64,000 nt of DNA from Natrinema caseinilyticum (lineage in GTDB: Archaea > Halobacteriota > Halobacteria > Halobacteriales > Natrialbaceae): assembly GCF_024227435.1 (NCBI RefSeq), contig NZ_CP100445.1, forward strand, positions 2,787,369-2,851,368. Direction: 5' to 3'. A program made the translations under genes and the position numbers. Below, one piece after another: positions 1 to 9,176 of this stretch. The notes below the pieces were generated by a model. The model did no database searches, had not been told where the DNA came from, and saw only the letters and a list, made by a program, of their open reading frames with translations. Every line of letters starts with the position of its first letter. Position 1 is the stretch's first letter.

Positions 1-224
1 ACGATGCTCGGGAGACGGTTCGCGGTACCATCGAGGGTCTCCGACAGCGAACGGTCGCGGTGACCGAAAGCAAACTCGCGCGGCTCCAAGATTCCGATCA
101 CCTCCGGGTCGGCACCCACCGCGTTCTCGCCGACGTCCGGGTCTTCTGCGAAGAGTGTGGGCGCCAGTACGACGTCGCCACGCTCCTCGAGAGCGGCGCG
201 TGCGACTGTGACAACCGACAGTAA
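1..224 (+). CDS. C-terminal end of a zinc-finger-like hypothetical protein
   Basis: The gene enters from the left edge, so its start is missing. The visible 73 residues are read from base 3 and stop at TAA 222-224. They begin with a charged helical stretch and end with a Cys-x2-Cys (CEECG) followed about 20 residues later by Cys-x-Cys (CDC), a likely metal-binding knuckle. Codon use is strongly G/C at third positions, as expected for a real haloarchaeal gene. I do not recognise the family. No function is assigned. Confidence 0.6.
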   Translation, partial: DARETVRGTIEGLRQRTVAVTESKLARLQDSDHLRVGTHRVLADVRVFCEECGRQYDVATLLESGACDCDNRQ

Positions 225-1041
225 GCCCGCTGGAGCGAAGTCCGTTCAGAATCCGTAACAATCGTACTATTGTTATGGGTCCTGGGGAACCCGCGTCTCT
301 CATCTCCCGAACCGGAATTTTGTTCATACCAATACATACATTGCAAATTGTCAGTATGGCTTTCTAGGGCCGTTCTACATGGCGTCGGTGCGAGGTGATT
401 ATAGCAGCTGACAGTCGTTTACCTGTTGCTCGAGTCGACCGAAGACGGCCGATTCGTGGCTCGATCGCCACCGCCAGCGGTCGTCGATAGCCGGACTGCT
501 CGTCCGTCCGACCGACGCGTCAGATCAACTGGGGCGGTCAGAATTCACGTTTCGACGTTTTGCGCCCGTTGGTTTTCGCTCGCTGTGCGCTCGCTACCCG
601 GCTCGAGTGGCGGCGACCGAGGGCGATCGAATCGCGGTTAGCATCACGTCAGCCCGACGAGGACCGAGGCGGCCATCTCGAATAATATGGGAAATCTGCC
701 AAAACGAAGAAACAATATTTTTATCAACATTCGAGGCTCTGTCGCGCATCGAACTCCATCTTGAGCGCGTGCATCTCATCGCTCTCCATCGCCGAACCGG
801 TGGCTGCGCTCGTACCGTCGCATCTCTCGCCGGCGAGTCTCGCAGCGGCGGTCGACGGGGTCGAGGGTGGCCTCGACCGAAAGCGGATCCGCGTCTCTGC
901 GCGAGGTGTGTGGACGACCCGGCGACCGACAGGGCCGTGCCGAGAGCGATCCGTGTGGCCCGATCGCAGGCCAGCCGTTCGAGCGGTTCGCCGGTCAGTT
1001 GGGTACTCGATTTCAGATCGGCAGCCTCCGCGACGTCGTCG
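225..1041. other. Gene-poor stretch of about 0.8 kb
   Basis: No convincing gene is seen on either strand. Two AT-richer patches (around 310-365 and 690-725) could be promoters or decayed DNA. The open frames that cross this stretch are low-complexity Arg/Ser-rich readings typical of shadow frames in high-GC DNA. Confidence 0.5.
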
Positions 1042-2391
1042 TTACGAGACCGTGACCGTCACCTCGTGAGTCGTCCGGTTGCCGGTATTGGCCGTCGCGG
1101 TCAGCGCGACGGTGTACGTTCCCGGCGAGTCGTACCGGTGGGCGTTCCACCACCCGGTCGCGGTGGTGCCGTCGCCGAAGTCCCAGGCGAGGTCCGTGAT
1201 CCATCGACCGGTACCGGACGTGTCCTGGACGTGGAAGGTGATCAGTTCGTCGACGCCCGCGGACGTCGTGCTCGGCGACAGCGTGGCGATCGGATCGGAC
1301 GATCCGCCATCCTCGTCTCCACTGTCGCCTCCGCTTCCATCGTCGCCGCCACCGCCGGTACTTCCGCCCCCGCTCGAGTAGGTGGTGCCATTGATCGTGA
1401 CGTCGAACTGGTTGAACGTGACGTCACCCTGGCTTCCCTGCCAGTACTCGTTGCCGAGTTCGATCCCGGAGATCCACTTCCGGTCGCTGACGCCGTATCG
1501 CTCGGTCATGAAGTCGATGACTTCCGTCAGATCCACGCGGCCGGTCGAGAGGCCGCCGCGGACGCGGAAGATGTGGAAGTCGGCGCTCGTGCCGCCGCTG
1601 CTGTAGTTCGCCCAGTAGTCAATGGTGTTGCCGAACGTGTCGGTCCAGACGTTTTCCTCCTCCATGTAGTGGTTGTGGCCGCCGCCCCAGTCGAGGACCA
1701 CCATGATCTCGTGAGTGTGGGTCTGGGTCTGTTCGGAGACCGGCGAGTCCATCAACCACCACTCCTCGGCGAGGTCCCACTCGCCGCCGGAGATGGTCTG
1801 ATCGATATCCACCTCGAGTTCGAGCTGGTCGACGTCTCCCCGCCGGATCGGGAAGTCCCGGACACCCGTGTCCGAGCCCCAGGGTTTCGTTCCGAGGAGG
1901 CCCTGGGGATAATTCGGTGGCCCGCCGCTGGACCGCGTCGACCACTCGTACCCGTAGTCGCCGTTCGCTTCCGACCAGATGCACATGTCGACGGCGGAAC
2001 TCCCCCAGTCGTTGTTGACGAGTTGGAAGTCACCGCCCCCGATTGGCATCGTCGCGAACGATTCACAGCTCTCCTCTCGGGCGGCCGCCGCCGTACTTCC
2101 GAACGTGGCCGCTGCCCCCGCCACTGCGGCCGACCGGAGGAATATCCGACGGGCCATCCCGCTTCGCTCCGCAGTCGCCGTCGTCGCGTGCTCCGGCGGA
2201 TCACTATCCGCGGGCCGCTGTCGGGCGTCGCCGTTCTCTCGTGTGATCTCGTCGCCTGTTGGGCCCCGTGCTGGGTGGCGTGTCGGTCGCTTGTCCGTCG
2301 TTTCCCGGCCCGACGAATCCTCGGTTTCGTTCGCGACTCCGTCAGTTCCGTTCGATACTCCGTCCCTTCCTGTCGATGACTGGTTGCTCAT
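1042..2391 (-). CDS. Tat-secreted glycoside hydrolase family 12 endoglucanase with PKD domain
   Basis: Predicted extracellular beta-1,4-glucanase of family GH12 (449 residues from this start). An unusually long, polar N-terminal extension of about 80 residues precedes a twin-arginine signal (RRIFLR, residues 81-86) and a hydrophobic stretch ending in Ala repeats. The GH12 fold follows, with the NNDWG strand, the EIMVVLDWGG strand that holds the nucleophile Glu (near residue 227), and the GIELGNEYWQG segment that holds the acid/base Glu (near residue 310). A Gly/Ser/Asp linker leads to a C-terminal PKD domain with WDFGDG. An in-frame ATG at 2469 lies at or before the likely transcription start set by the AT-rich box near 2477-2490, so 2391 is preferred. 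ATG 2157, just before the RR motif, is the alternative. Neighbouring GH3 and TrmB genes support a role in glucan use. Confidence 0.85.
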   Translation of the reverse strand: MSNQSSTGRDGVSNGTDGVANETEDSSGRETTDKRPTRHPARGPTGDEITRENGDARQRPADSDPPEHATTATAERSGMARRIFLRSAAVAGAAATFGSTAAAAREESCESFATMPIGGGDFQLVNNDWGSSAVDMCIWSEANGDYGYEWSTRSSGGPPNYPQGLLGTKPWGSDTGVRDFPIRRGDVDQLELEVDIDQTISGGEWDLAEEWWLMDSPVSEQTQTHTHEIMVVLDWGGGHNHYMEEENVWTDTFGNTIDYWANYSSGGTSADFHIFRVRGGLSTGRVDLTEVIDFMTERYGVSDRKWISGIELGNEYWQGSQGDVTFNQFDVTINGTTYSSGGGSTGGGGDDGSGGDSGDEDGGSSDPIATLSPSTTSAGVDELITFHVQDTSGTGRWITDLAWDFGDGTTATGWWNAHRYDSPGTYTVALTATANTGNRTTHEVTVTVS

Positions 2392-2588
2392 GTTGTATCG
2401 GCGCGTTCGCGTCGTTCGTCTAATGCTACCAACACCCATATTGGGTGACAACGTGCAGTTTATTCGCATACGGAATAAATATTTTTACTAGTCTACAACA
2501 CGTTATTTCGAGGTGTGTGAACGCACCTCAGTAGCCGGAAACAGCAAGTACAACGCGTAATGCTCGGTACCGCCTCGATTCGGACACG

Positions 2589-2951
2589 ATGATGGAAACA
2601 CCCGCGCTCGGGATCGGGTCGGATCGGCCGGGGACGACCGGCCTTCGAGCCACGTTTTTCGGCGTCTGGTTCGTCGACCTCGTCGCGACGATTCTGTTCT
2701 TTACCGTCCCGTACGCCACCGAACTGAATCCGGTGACGGTCTTTCTGCACGATCTCTTCGGACTGGCAGGCGTCGTCCTCGCGGCCCTCATCTACGCCGG
2801 CCTCGTGGTCGGCATCGGCTACGTCCTCTCGCGACCGTTCGACGTCGGCTTCGTGACGACCGTCGTCGTCGTGTACGTCCTCTTTGCGAGCAACAACGTC
2901 GTCCTCCTGGTCTCTCGCGAAGCGTTACTGGCGCTGCTGCTGCCGTCGTAG
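2589..2951 (+). CDS. Small integral membrane protein, DUF5658-like
   Basis: A protein of 120 residues with about four hydrophobic helices. The segment with D-L-V-A-T in the first helix followed by E-L-N-P-V after it resembles the D..T and E.NP pattern of small haloarchaeal membrane proteins of the DUF5658 type; this assignment is from memory and tentative. Two ATGs are adjacent (2589 and 2592). The gene runs on the opposite strand to the endoglucanase and the GH3 fragment starts about 130 bp after it. No function is known. Confidence 0.6.
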   Translation: MMETPALGIGSDRPGTTGLRATFFGVWFVDLVATILFFTVPYATELNPVTVFLHDLFGLAGVVLAALIYAGLVVGIGYVLSRPFDVGFVTTVVVVYVLFASNNVVLLVSREALLALLLPS

Positions 2952-3078
2952 ACTCCTCGCGGTCGTCTCAGCCGCGTCGGTATTCGGCTGCCAGCGCGTT
3001 CGCATCGCCCCCGCCCGGTGCGTTCGTGTCGGGTTCGGTCGCTCGAGGGGTGGCTTCGGTACGAGTGCGAACCGGACC

Positions 3079-4152
3079 CGCGAGTCTCAGACGCTGCTCG
3101 AGAACGACGGTCTCCTCCCGCTGTCGGACGATATCGACTCGATCTTCGTGACGGGTCCGAACGCGAACTCCCTGCGCAACCAATACGGCGGATGGAGCGT
3201 CCAGGATCCGGACCCTGCGGCCGGATCGACTATTCTCGACGGGATCACGGATCGCGCCGGTAGCGGGGCGTCGGTCCAGTACGAGACGGGCGCGTCACTC
3301 AGGGAGCGACGGGATCTCGAGGCGGTCGCGAACGGAGCGGCGGACGCGGACGTAGCGATCGTCGCCGTCGGCGAGGGGTGGTATTACCACGAATTCGGCC
3401 CGTCGGAGCTCACCGGTCCCACCGGGAGCTTTCCGTCCCGTTCGCTGCACGAACTGCCGACAGCCCAGCGCGACCTGCTCGAGACCGTGGCCGAAACCGG
3501 GACGCCGATGGTGGTCGTCGCGGTATCGGGTCGGCCACTCGCGCTGTCGTGGACCGCCGAAACCGCCGACGCGCTGGTCTTCTCGTACTACCCGGGTAGC
3601 GAAGGCGGTGACGCGATCGCCGACGTCCTGTTCGGCGATTACAACCCGTCGGGCCGGTTGCCGATCAGCGTTCCGCGCTCGGCGGCCGAGTTGCCGACGA
3701 CGTTCAACCACGTCGCCCATCCGACGCCGATCGGTGCCGACGAACACCCCGATACGTACGATCCCCTCTACGAGTTCGGCCACGGCGAGAGCTACACCGA
3801 GTTTTCGTGTACCGACCTCTCGGTGGTCGACTCGCGGATCGGTCCCGCCGAATCGGTCACCGCGTCGATCACCGTCGAAAACGTCGGCGATCGCGCGGGC
3901 GATCGGTCCCTCGATTTCTTCCTGCGTGACGAGGTGAGTTCGCGTGTCCGGCCGGTTCGCGAACACGTCGGCTTCACACGAGTCGGCCTCGAGCCCGGTG
4001 CGTCGACGACGGTCGACGTGACGATTTCGAACGATGCACTCGCGGTAACCGACTCCCGGGGCCGAACGAGGGTCGAACCGGGTGCGTTCGAACTCACGTG
4101 CGCCGATTGTTCGACGACGATCACGGTCGAAGAGCCGAACGGACGCCGCTAA
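3079..4152 (+). pseudogene. GH3 beta-glucosidase fragment lacking the catalytic N-terminal domain
   Basis: The reading frame matches only the second half of family GH3 beta-glucosidases. It opens at the motif RESQTLLENDGLLPL, which in intact enzymes marks the start of the alpha/beta sandwich domain. It continues with the GEGWYYHEFGPSE acid/base region, the PTAQRDLLETV helix, the SYYPGSEGGDAIADVLFGDYNPSGRLP motif in pieces, and a fibronectin-III-like C-terminal domain. The N-terminal TIM barrel with the nucleophile Asp is absent, and no good in-frame start codon lies between the preceding gene and the start of similarity. About 357 residues remain of the usual 700-800. Taken as a 5'-truncated relic; a T-run (4165-4169) follows the stop. 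Confidence 0.8.
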
Positions 4153-4480
4153 CCGGCGGCCGCCTTTTTCGATGAACCGTCTCCGTCCGTTCCGTACACG
4201 GTCAGCGACGTCGATCGTGGTCCGGCGCGACAGAAACGTGCCGCACAGGCTATTTCTGGCCGGTTTCCCGTCGATATTGTCTCGGTGGAATCGAAGCCAA
4301 ACGAGACGAAAAATTTTCATATCTGCCGGTGGACAACGAAATGCGAACGAAAAATCGCCGTACTCGAGCCGACTCACGAAAGATAATATGGCAATAAAAA
4401 CATGTACGAATGATGTGTAAGTGAGACGGATAGTACTCGTCGGACATACGTTTTTGTACGTCCAGCGGCCAGTGAATAGT

Positions 4481-5542
4481 ATGGACACGAAGACGCTCCG
4501 ACGGGCGCTCGAGGACGCCGGGTTGACCGGCCAGCAGGCGGACGCGTATCTGGCGCTCCTCGAGTCGGGCCCAGCGCCCGTCGTCGAAATCGCCCAGCGA
4601 TCGTCAGTATCGTCCTCGCGGATCTACGACATCGTCCGCTCGCTGGAGGAAAAAGAGTTCGTCGAGACGCTCGAACGCGACCGGCTCCACGCACGGCCGC
4701 GCGAACCAGTCGACGTCCTCAATCGACTCCGCCAAAAGAGCGAGATGTTCGCGGACGCAGCCGGCGAAATCGAAGACCGCTGGGAGCGTCCGGATCCGCG
4801 AGAGTCGCGAATTAGCGTCCTCAAACGCGCCGAGACTGTACTCAGGAGTGCCGCGGACGCGATCGCCGAATCGAACGTTTCCGTCGCGCTGGCCGTTACG
4901 CCAGCCCAACTCGAGGAGTTGCGGCCGACGATCGAAACCGCCGCCGGAAACGGCGTGTTGATCCAGATCGCGGTCTACGACGACGGCACCGCCGACATCC
5001 CCGAAATCGAGGGCGTCCTCGAGATTCGAAGCTGTCCGCTTCCCGGGCCGTTTCTGGGAATCGTCGACCGACGGTACGCGTTCTTCGAGCCGAACGTCCG
5101 CAGCGATCGCGCGTACGGGATCATGATCGGCGACGAAATCCTCTCGTTCATCATGCACTGGTACTTCTGGACGTGCCTGTGGGTGCGCAACGAACGGGTC
5201 CAGTTCGACAGAGCGCAGCCACCGACGTACGTCAGCATCGAGGGGTTCGTCCACGATGCCGCGTCGCTGCTCCACGACGACGTGACGATGACGCTGCAGG
5301 TACTCGGGCGCCGGATCGAAACCGGCGACCGGGTCGATATTCGCGGCAACCTCGTTCGGGCCACCTGTGGTGGCCACCGCGAGATCCCGCAACATCCGTC
5401 GTATGCGGATCTCGCCGGTCAGGTGACCCTCTTTCTCGAGACCGAAGACGGCATCGTCTCGGTCGGCGCCTGGGGTGCGTCCTTCGAGGATATCGAAGCG
5501 GAGACCATTCGGGTTGACGGGATCGACTTTCCCGAACTGTGA
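4481..5542 (+). CDS. TrmB-family sugar-responsive transcriptional regulator
   Basis: A 353-residue protein with the full TrmB layout. The N-terminal winged helix (residues about 8-75, with the LTGQQADAYLALLESG helix and SSSRIYDIVRSLEEK recognition region) is followed by a linker, a phospholipase-D-like core and a TrmB C-terminal sugar-sensing domain of mostly beta structure. Family members bind sugars and switch glycolytic, gluconeogenic or sugar-transport genes. The ATG at 4481 follows an AT-rich promoter zone (4380-4460). Its position beside the GH12 and GH3 genes suggests control of glucan or glucose metabolism, which is inference. Confidence 0.85.
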   Translation: MDTKTLRRALEDAGLTGQQADAYLALLESGPAPVVEIAQRSSVSSSRIYDIVRSLEEKEFVETLERDRLHARPREPVDVLNRLRQKSEMFADAAGEIEDRWERPDPRESRISVLKRAETVLRSAADAIAESNVSVALAVTPAQLEELRPTIETAAGNGVLIQIAVYDDGTADIPEIEGVLEIRSCPLPGPFLGIVDRRYAFFEPNVRSDRAYGIMIGDEILSFIMHWYFWTCLWVRNERVQFDRAQPPTYVSIEGFVHDAASLLHDDVTMTLQVLGRRIETGDRVDIRGNLVRATCGGHREIPQHPSYADLAGQVTLFLETEDGIVSVGAWGASFEDIEAETIRVDGIDFPEL

Positions 5543-6340
5543 GCCCTTTGCTGGTCGACCAGTCACGTCGCGCGTGCTTCGGCCCGCTTCGTTTTACAAC
5601 CATATCGTTGTAAATCGCTGCATTCCGGGAGTGGGTCGGGCGACGCGAGTGCCGATGCGACCATCGAATTGGCGCTCCGGACGTGTCGTCGTCCCGTCCC
5701 CGGCGAGAGCGGCGCTTCCGCTCTTTACGATCTCTCTCGGTGTCGCTCTCCTCGCGGTGTTCCCCGAACAATATAATCGAATACCAAATGGGTCCTAGTA
5801 AGTATATTATTTATATCATAACGCTATTGGTTTTATCTTCGACTGACCCGGGTCCTGCTCGGCAGTCTCACCCCGAACTGAATCGCTCTCCCGGGCCGCA
5901 ATATGTCGATTCCGTTCGAGATACCTTCGGCAACAGTATCGACGTTCGCGTCGTCCTGCCGCTCCAATACCCGACACTGGGAGTGATACCGAATTCGACC
6001 GAGGAGGGTGTGAGTGGGTCCGTAGCTGGTAATCTCTCTTTCGATCGCCTCTCGCTGCACTCCGTCGTCACGGCCGGTATTGTCTGATAAATCCATATGT
6101 AATGTTCCATTCACATCTATCTCGCCGTCGGCTGTGAGACTGTACAAACCGGTGGAAAGCCGCGTGATGATCACTGCGGGGCGTCGACCGAATCCGTACG
6201 CCGCGTTTCGCGAAAGTCCCGAGGAAAGGAAGCTCCCGCAGGGACCACTACCACAGCAGAAACAGCCTCCGTTCGGGAGTTCCTTCCTGAGCTGCGTTCT
6301 CCCGGTCCCGGATAACTCGCGTGTCGAACGCGATAGGAAT
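5543..6340. other. Gene-poor stretch with an AT-rich patch
   Basis: About 0.8 kb between the TrmB gene and the ABC operon. Positions 5765-5835 are very AT-rich compared with the surroundings and contain TATA-like runs. A minus-strand open frame (5833-6174, 113 codons) has fair haloarchaeal codon use but resembles no family I know and is left as a low-confidence candidate. Much of the stretch looks like decayed or regulatory DNA. Confidence 0.4.
5833..6174 (-). CDS. Doubtful hypothetical protein
   Basis: A 113-codon frame starting MIITRLSTGLYSLTADGEID. The first two thirds are acidic with sensible codon choice, and the last 20 residues turn Arg-rich. No domain is recognised and the promoter is unclear. 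It may be a remnant of a small regulator gene or chance. Kept only because the surrounding 0.8 kb is otherwise empty. Confidence 0.2.
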   Translation of the reverse strand: MIITRLSTGLYSLTADGEIDVNGTLHMDLSDNTGRDDGVQREAIEREITSYGPTHTLLGRIRYHSQCRVLERQDDANVDTVAEGISNGIDILRPGRAIQFGVRLPSRTRVSRR

Positions 6341-7144
6341 TTAGAGGTTCTGAGAGAGTTGATTGAGGCCGATGGCGAGGCTCGCGCCGATCACGATAAT
6401 CACCGCCGCCCCGATCATCACGGTCGAGACGACGCTCACCAGTGGATCGAGTATCTCCCGGAGCGAAATATACGCGAGGACGGGAACAGTGCGAGTACTG
6501 AATCCCGACAGGAACAGCGCCATAATGAATTCCTGCAGACTGATAATGAAGGCGATCAGCATCGACGCGAATATTCCGTTTCGGACGCCCGGGAGAACGA
6601 CCTCCCAGAAGGCGCGGATCGGAGATGCACCGAGATCGAGTCCCGCATCGCGGAGACTCCAGTCGAAGCGAGCGAAGACCGATTGCATGATGAAGAAGAC
6701 GAGCGGTGTCGCCCAGAGGGAATGCGCCAGAATGATCCCGATATAACTCTGCTGAATACCAAGCTCGCTGTAGAACGTAAGCAGGGTGACTGCGGTCACC
6801 ACTGCTGGTATTAGCAACGGAAGTAAGACGAGCGGGACGAGGTACGTCGATAGTTTCCCTCTCGAGCCTTCCACACCCAGTGCGGCGAGTACACCGAGCG
6901 TCGTCGAGAGTACCATCGTTCCGGTCGACGTGATGAGGCTATTTTTCATGGCTGCGATCCACTGGTCGCTGTCGAGGAAGTTCTGATACCACTGCAGTGA
7001 GATCTCTTTCGGCGGGAACGAGAGATAGCTCGACTCGGTAATCGACGTGCTGATTATGATGACGAGGGGGAGGAGCAACATCACGACCAGCGAGATGTAT
7101 CCGACGCGGAAGGCGGCCGTCTCGAGTCGTTCACGCTCAAACAT
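6341..7144 (-). CDS. ABC transporter permease, PotC-like
   Basis: The second permease of a polyamine/iron/opine-type importer, 267 residues, six predicted membrane helices. The cytoplasmic EAA loop reads DAGLDLGASPIRAFWEVVLP, which docks on the ATPase. The start at 7144 is chosen over the in-frame GTG at 7156 because a strong Shine-Dalgarno sequence (GGAGGTGA) sits 8 nt before the ATG. The SD lies inside the last codons of the preceding permease gene and the two genes overlap by 8 bp, which indicates coupled translation. It is the last gene of the four-gene operon that starts at 10295. Confidence 0.88.
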   Translation of the reverse strand: MFERERLETAAFRVGYISLVVMLLLPLVIIISTSITESSYLSFPPKEISLQWYQNFLDSDQWIAAMKNSLITSTGTMVLSTTLGVLAALGVEGSRGKLSTYLVPLVLLPLLIPAVVTAVTLLTFYSELGIQQSYIGIILAHSLWATPLVFFIMQSVFARFDWSLRDAGLDLGASPIRAFWEVVLPGVRNGIFASMLIAFIISLQEFIMALFLSGFSTRTVPVLAYISLREILDPLVSVVSTVMIGAAVIIVIGASLAIGLNQLSQNL

Positions 7145-8048
7145 AGTCCGTTTCACCTCCTCGACTGTCGAGGAACGCGAACAGCCCGACGATGCTTACG
7201 AGGACGACGAGTAACATTATCAGGGACAACGCTGCTGCGGCGGGCCAATTGAACTCGCTCAGCATGAGCGATTCCACCTCCAGTGCGAACGTCGTCTGAC
7301 GAGCCGTCCCGAGAATCGACGGGGCGGAGTACGCTCCGACACCCCACGCGAACGAGATGACGGACGCAACGGCGATCCCGGGAACGATCTCCGGGAGAAC
7401 GACTTCGTAGAACGACCGGACGCGGTTCGCCCCCAGGTCGCGTGCCGCCTCGACGATTTCCCATTCCATCGTCGAGAGAACACTGTAGATGGCCAGTACT
7501 GAGTACGGAACTGTAATGTAAAGTTGCCCGATGAGGACGCCGAGGAAGTTATTCATCAACTGCAACGGCTCGGACCGGACACCGGTACTCATCAGCAGTT
7601 CATTGATTGCGCCGCCCGGTGAAAGGAGCAAGACCCCGGCGTACAGTTTCACCACCAGCGTCGTCAGAAGCGGGAGCACGACTCCGAACAGGAGGAGCAA
7701 TCTGAGTTTCCGGTCCGCCCTCCAGATCGCGTACGCGTAGAAGACACCGATCGCGACGGACGCTACCGTCGAGATAATGGCGAACTTGAAGGTGAACCAC
7801 ATCAGGCCCTGGATGTACTCGGAGGCGATCACGTCGGCATAGGTCGATACCGTCCACGTCCCCTCCCGATAGGCCCCTTGAGACGTCTGCTCGTAGAGGC
7901 TGATCCGCAGAAGATACAGCATCGGGACGACGAAGAAAACCAGTTCGAATACCGTCACTGGCAGGAGGAGAAGTTTCGACCTGTTCGAACCGTCCTTGAT
8001 GTACTCTCCGACCCGCCGAAAGAGGTTCGAAGATGTCTCCACGCTCAT
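7137..8048 (-). CDS. ABC transporter permease, PotB-like
   Basis: The first permease of the importer, 303 residues, with about six transmembrane helices and an EAA loop VEAARDLGANRVRSFYEVVLP. The start at 8048 shares an ATGA overlap with the stop of the ATPase gene. A longer frame reaching to 8108 would run into the ATPase gene and is not needed. Pairs with the PotC-like subunit to form the membrane channel for the substrate delivered by the lipoprotein encoded at 9177-10295. Confidence 0.88.
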   Translation of the reverse strand: MSVETSSNLFRRVGEYIKDGSNRSKLLLLPVTVFELVFFVVPMLYLLRISLYEQTSQGAYREGTWTVSTYADVIASEYIQGLMWFTFKFAIISTVASVAIGVFYAYAIWRADRKLRLLLLFGVVLPLLTTLVVKLYAGVLLLSPGGAINELLMSTGVRSEPLQLMNNFLGVLIGQLYITVPYSVLAIYSVLSTMEWEIVEAARDLGANRVRSFYEVVLPEIVPGIAVASVISFAWGVGAYSAPSILGTARQTTFALEVESLMLSEFNWPAAAALSLIMLLVVLVSIVGLFAFLDSRGGETDYV

Positions 8049-9166
8049 GACTGTACCGTGATTTTGTCCCCCTGCTGATCGAAACAGAGGAGGTCGGTCG
8101 CCTGCCATCGGAGTTCTACCGTACTCCCTTCGTCGATGGACGAGTCACCGACCGACTTCTCGACGAACAGGGACGTTCCCTCCACATCGACGTAGTATCG
8201 AACCGTCGAACCTCGATACAACAGGTTCTCTACAGTGCCGGTAACGGTGAAATCGCGTGACCCGTCCGCTCTGACGGAGGTCCGTTCCTCTGCGACTGGT
8301 TCGAGCGAGAGTATTTCCGGCCGAATGGAGACGTGGAGTACGTCGTCTTCGGTTACGCTCCGGTTCCGAAGCGGGATCCGAAGCGGGTCACCGATGCCCA
8401 TGTCTACGACCGCGCCGTCGGAAACCTCCTGTACGACGGTTCCCTCGACGAAATTGGTTTCACCCAGGAACTCCTCGACGAACTTGTTGGTGGGATCGTT
8501 GTACACCTCCCGCGGCGGACCGACCTGGACGAGCCGACCATCGTTCATGATGCCGATCTTGTCTCCGATCGTGAACGCCTCGTCTTGATCGTGCGTCACG
8601 TGAATCGTCGTCCGCTGAAACTGGCTGTGAAGCTCCTTGATTTCGATCTGCATCTGCTCTTTGAGTCGCTTATCCAGGTTCGAAAGCGGCTCGTCGAGCA
8701 GGAGGACGGGCGATTCCGTCGCAAGCGAACGGGCGAGCGCCACGCGTTGTTGCTGTCCGCCACTTAGATCGGGTGGACTCGCGTCTTCGAACCTGTCCAT
8801 TTCCATCACCTCGAGCATTTCGCGGGCTTTCTCTCGTCGCTTCTCCTTTCCCATCCCCTGCATTTTCAGCCCGAAGGCGACGTTTTCGAGCACCGACTTG
8901 TGGGGGAACAGTGCCCACTCCTGGAACACCATCGAACTGTTCTGTTTGTACGGTGGTTGATCCGTAACGTCCGTATCGTTGATATATACCTCGCCATCGG
9001 TCGGCGTTTCCAGTCCGGCGAGCATGCGGAGCGTCGTCGATTTTCCGCACCCACTCGGGCCGAGGAGACAGAGCAACTCACCGGCTTCGACCGAGAGCGA
9101 TACGTCTTCGACTGCGACGAGATCGCCGAAGTGTTTTGTGAGATTCTCCGTGTGTAATCCAGGCAT
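8045..9166 (-). CDS. ABC transporter ATP-binding protein, PotA-like
   Basis: A 373-residue ATPase of the spermidine/putrescine-iron class. Walker A GPSGCGKST is at residues 36-44, the Q-loop at MVFQEWALFPH, signature LSGGQQQR near 135, Walker B VLLLDEPLS near 155 and the switch His in IHVTHDQDEAF. A C-terminal TOBE domain (about 240-373) is the usual regulatory and docking domain. It lies 10 bp after the substrate-binding gene and overlaps the next permease by ATGA. Confidence 0.92.
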   Translation of the reverse strand: MPGLHTENLTKHFGDLVAVEDVSLSVEAGELLCLLGPSGCGKSTTLRMLAGLETPTDGEVYINDTDVTDQPPYKQNSSMVFQEWALFPHKSVLENVAFGLKMQGMGKEKRREKAREMLEVMEMDRFEDASPPDLSGGQQQRVALARSLATESPVLLLDEPLSNLDKRLKEQMQIEIKELHSQFQRTTIHVTHDQDEAFTIGDKIGIMNDGRLVQVGPPREVYNDPTNKFVEEFLGETNFVEGTVVQEVSDGAVVDMGIGDPLRIPLRNRSVTEDDVLHVSIRPEILSLEPVAEERTSVRADGSRDFTVTGTVENLLYRGSTVRYYVDVEGTSLFVEKSVGDSSIDEGSTVELRWQATDLLCFDQQGDKITVQS

Positions 9167-9176
9167 CGTAGTCTAC

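Noticed and set aside
607-2379. Very long open frame on the + strand (590 codons)
   Set aside because: It is antisense to the GH12 gene, which has clear catalytic motifs, a Tat signal and a PKD domain; the + strand reading is Arg/Val-rich without domains, as usual for shadow frames in G/C-rich DNA.
3295-4488. 397-codon minus-strand frame across the GH3 region
   Set aside because: Basic, low-complexity translation opposite a recognisable GH3 domain; a shadow.
7145-7156. GTG 7156 as start of the PotC-like permease
   Set aside because: A strong Shine-Dalgarno sequence at ideal distance points to ATG 7144.
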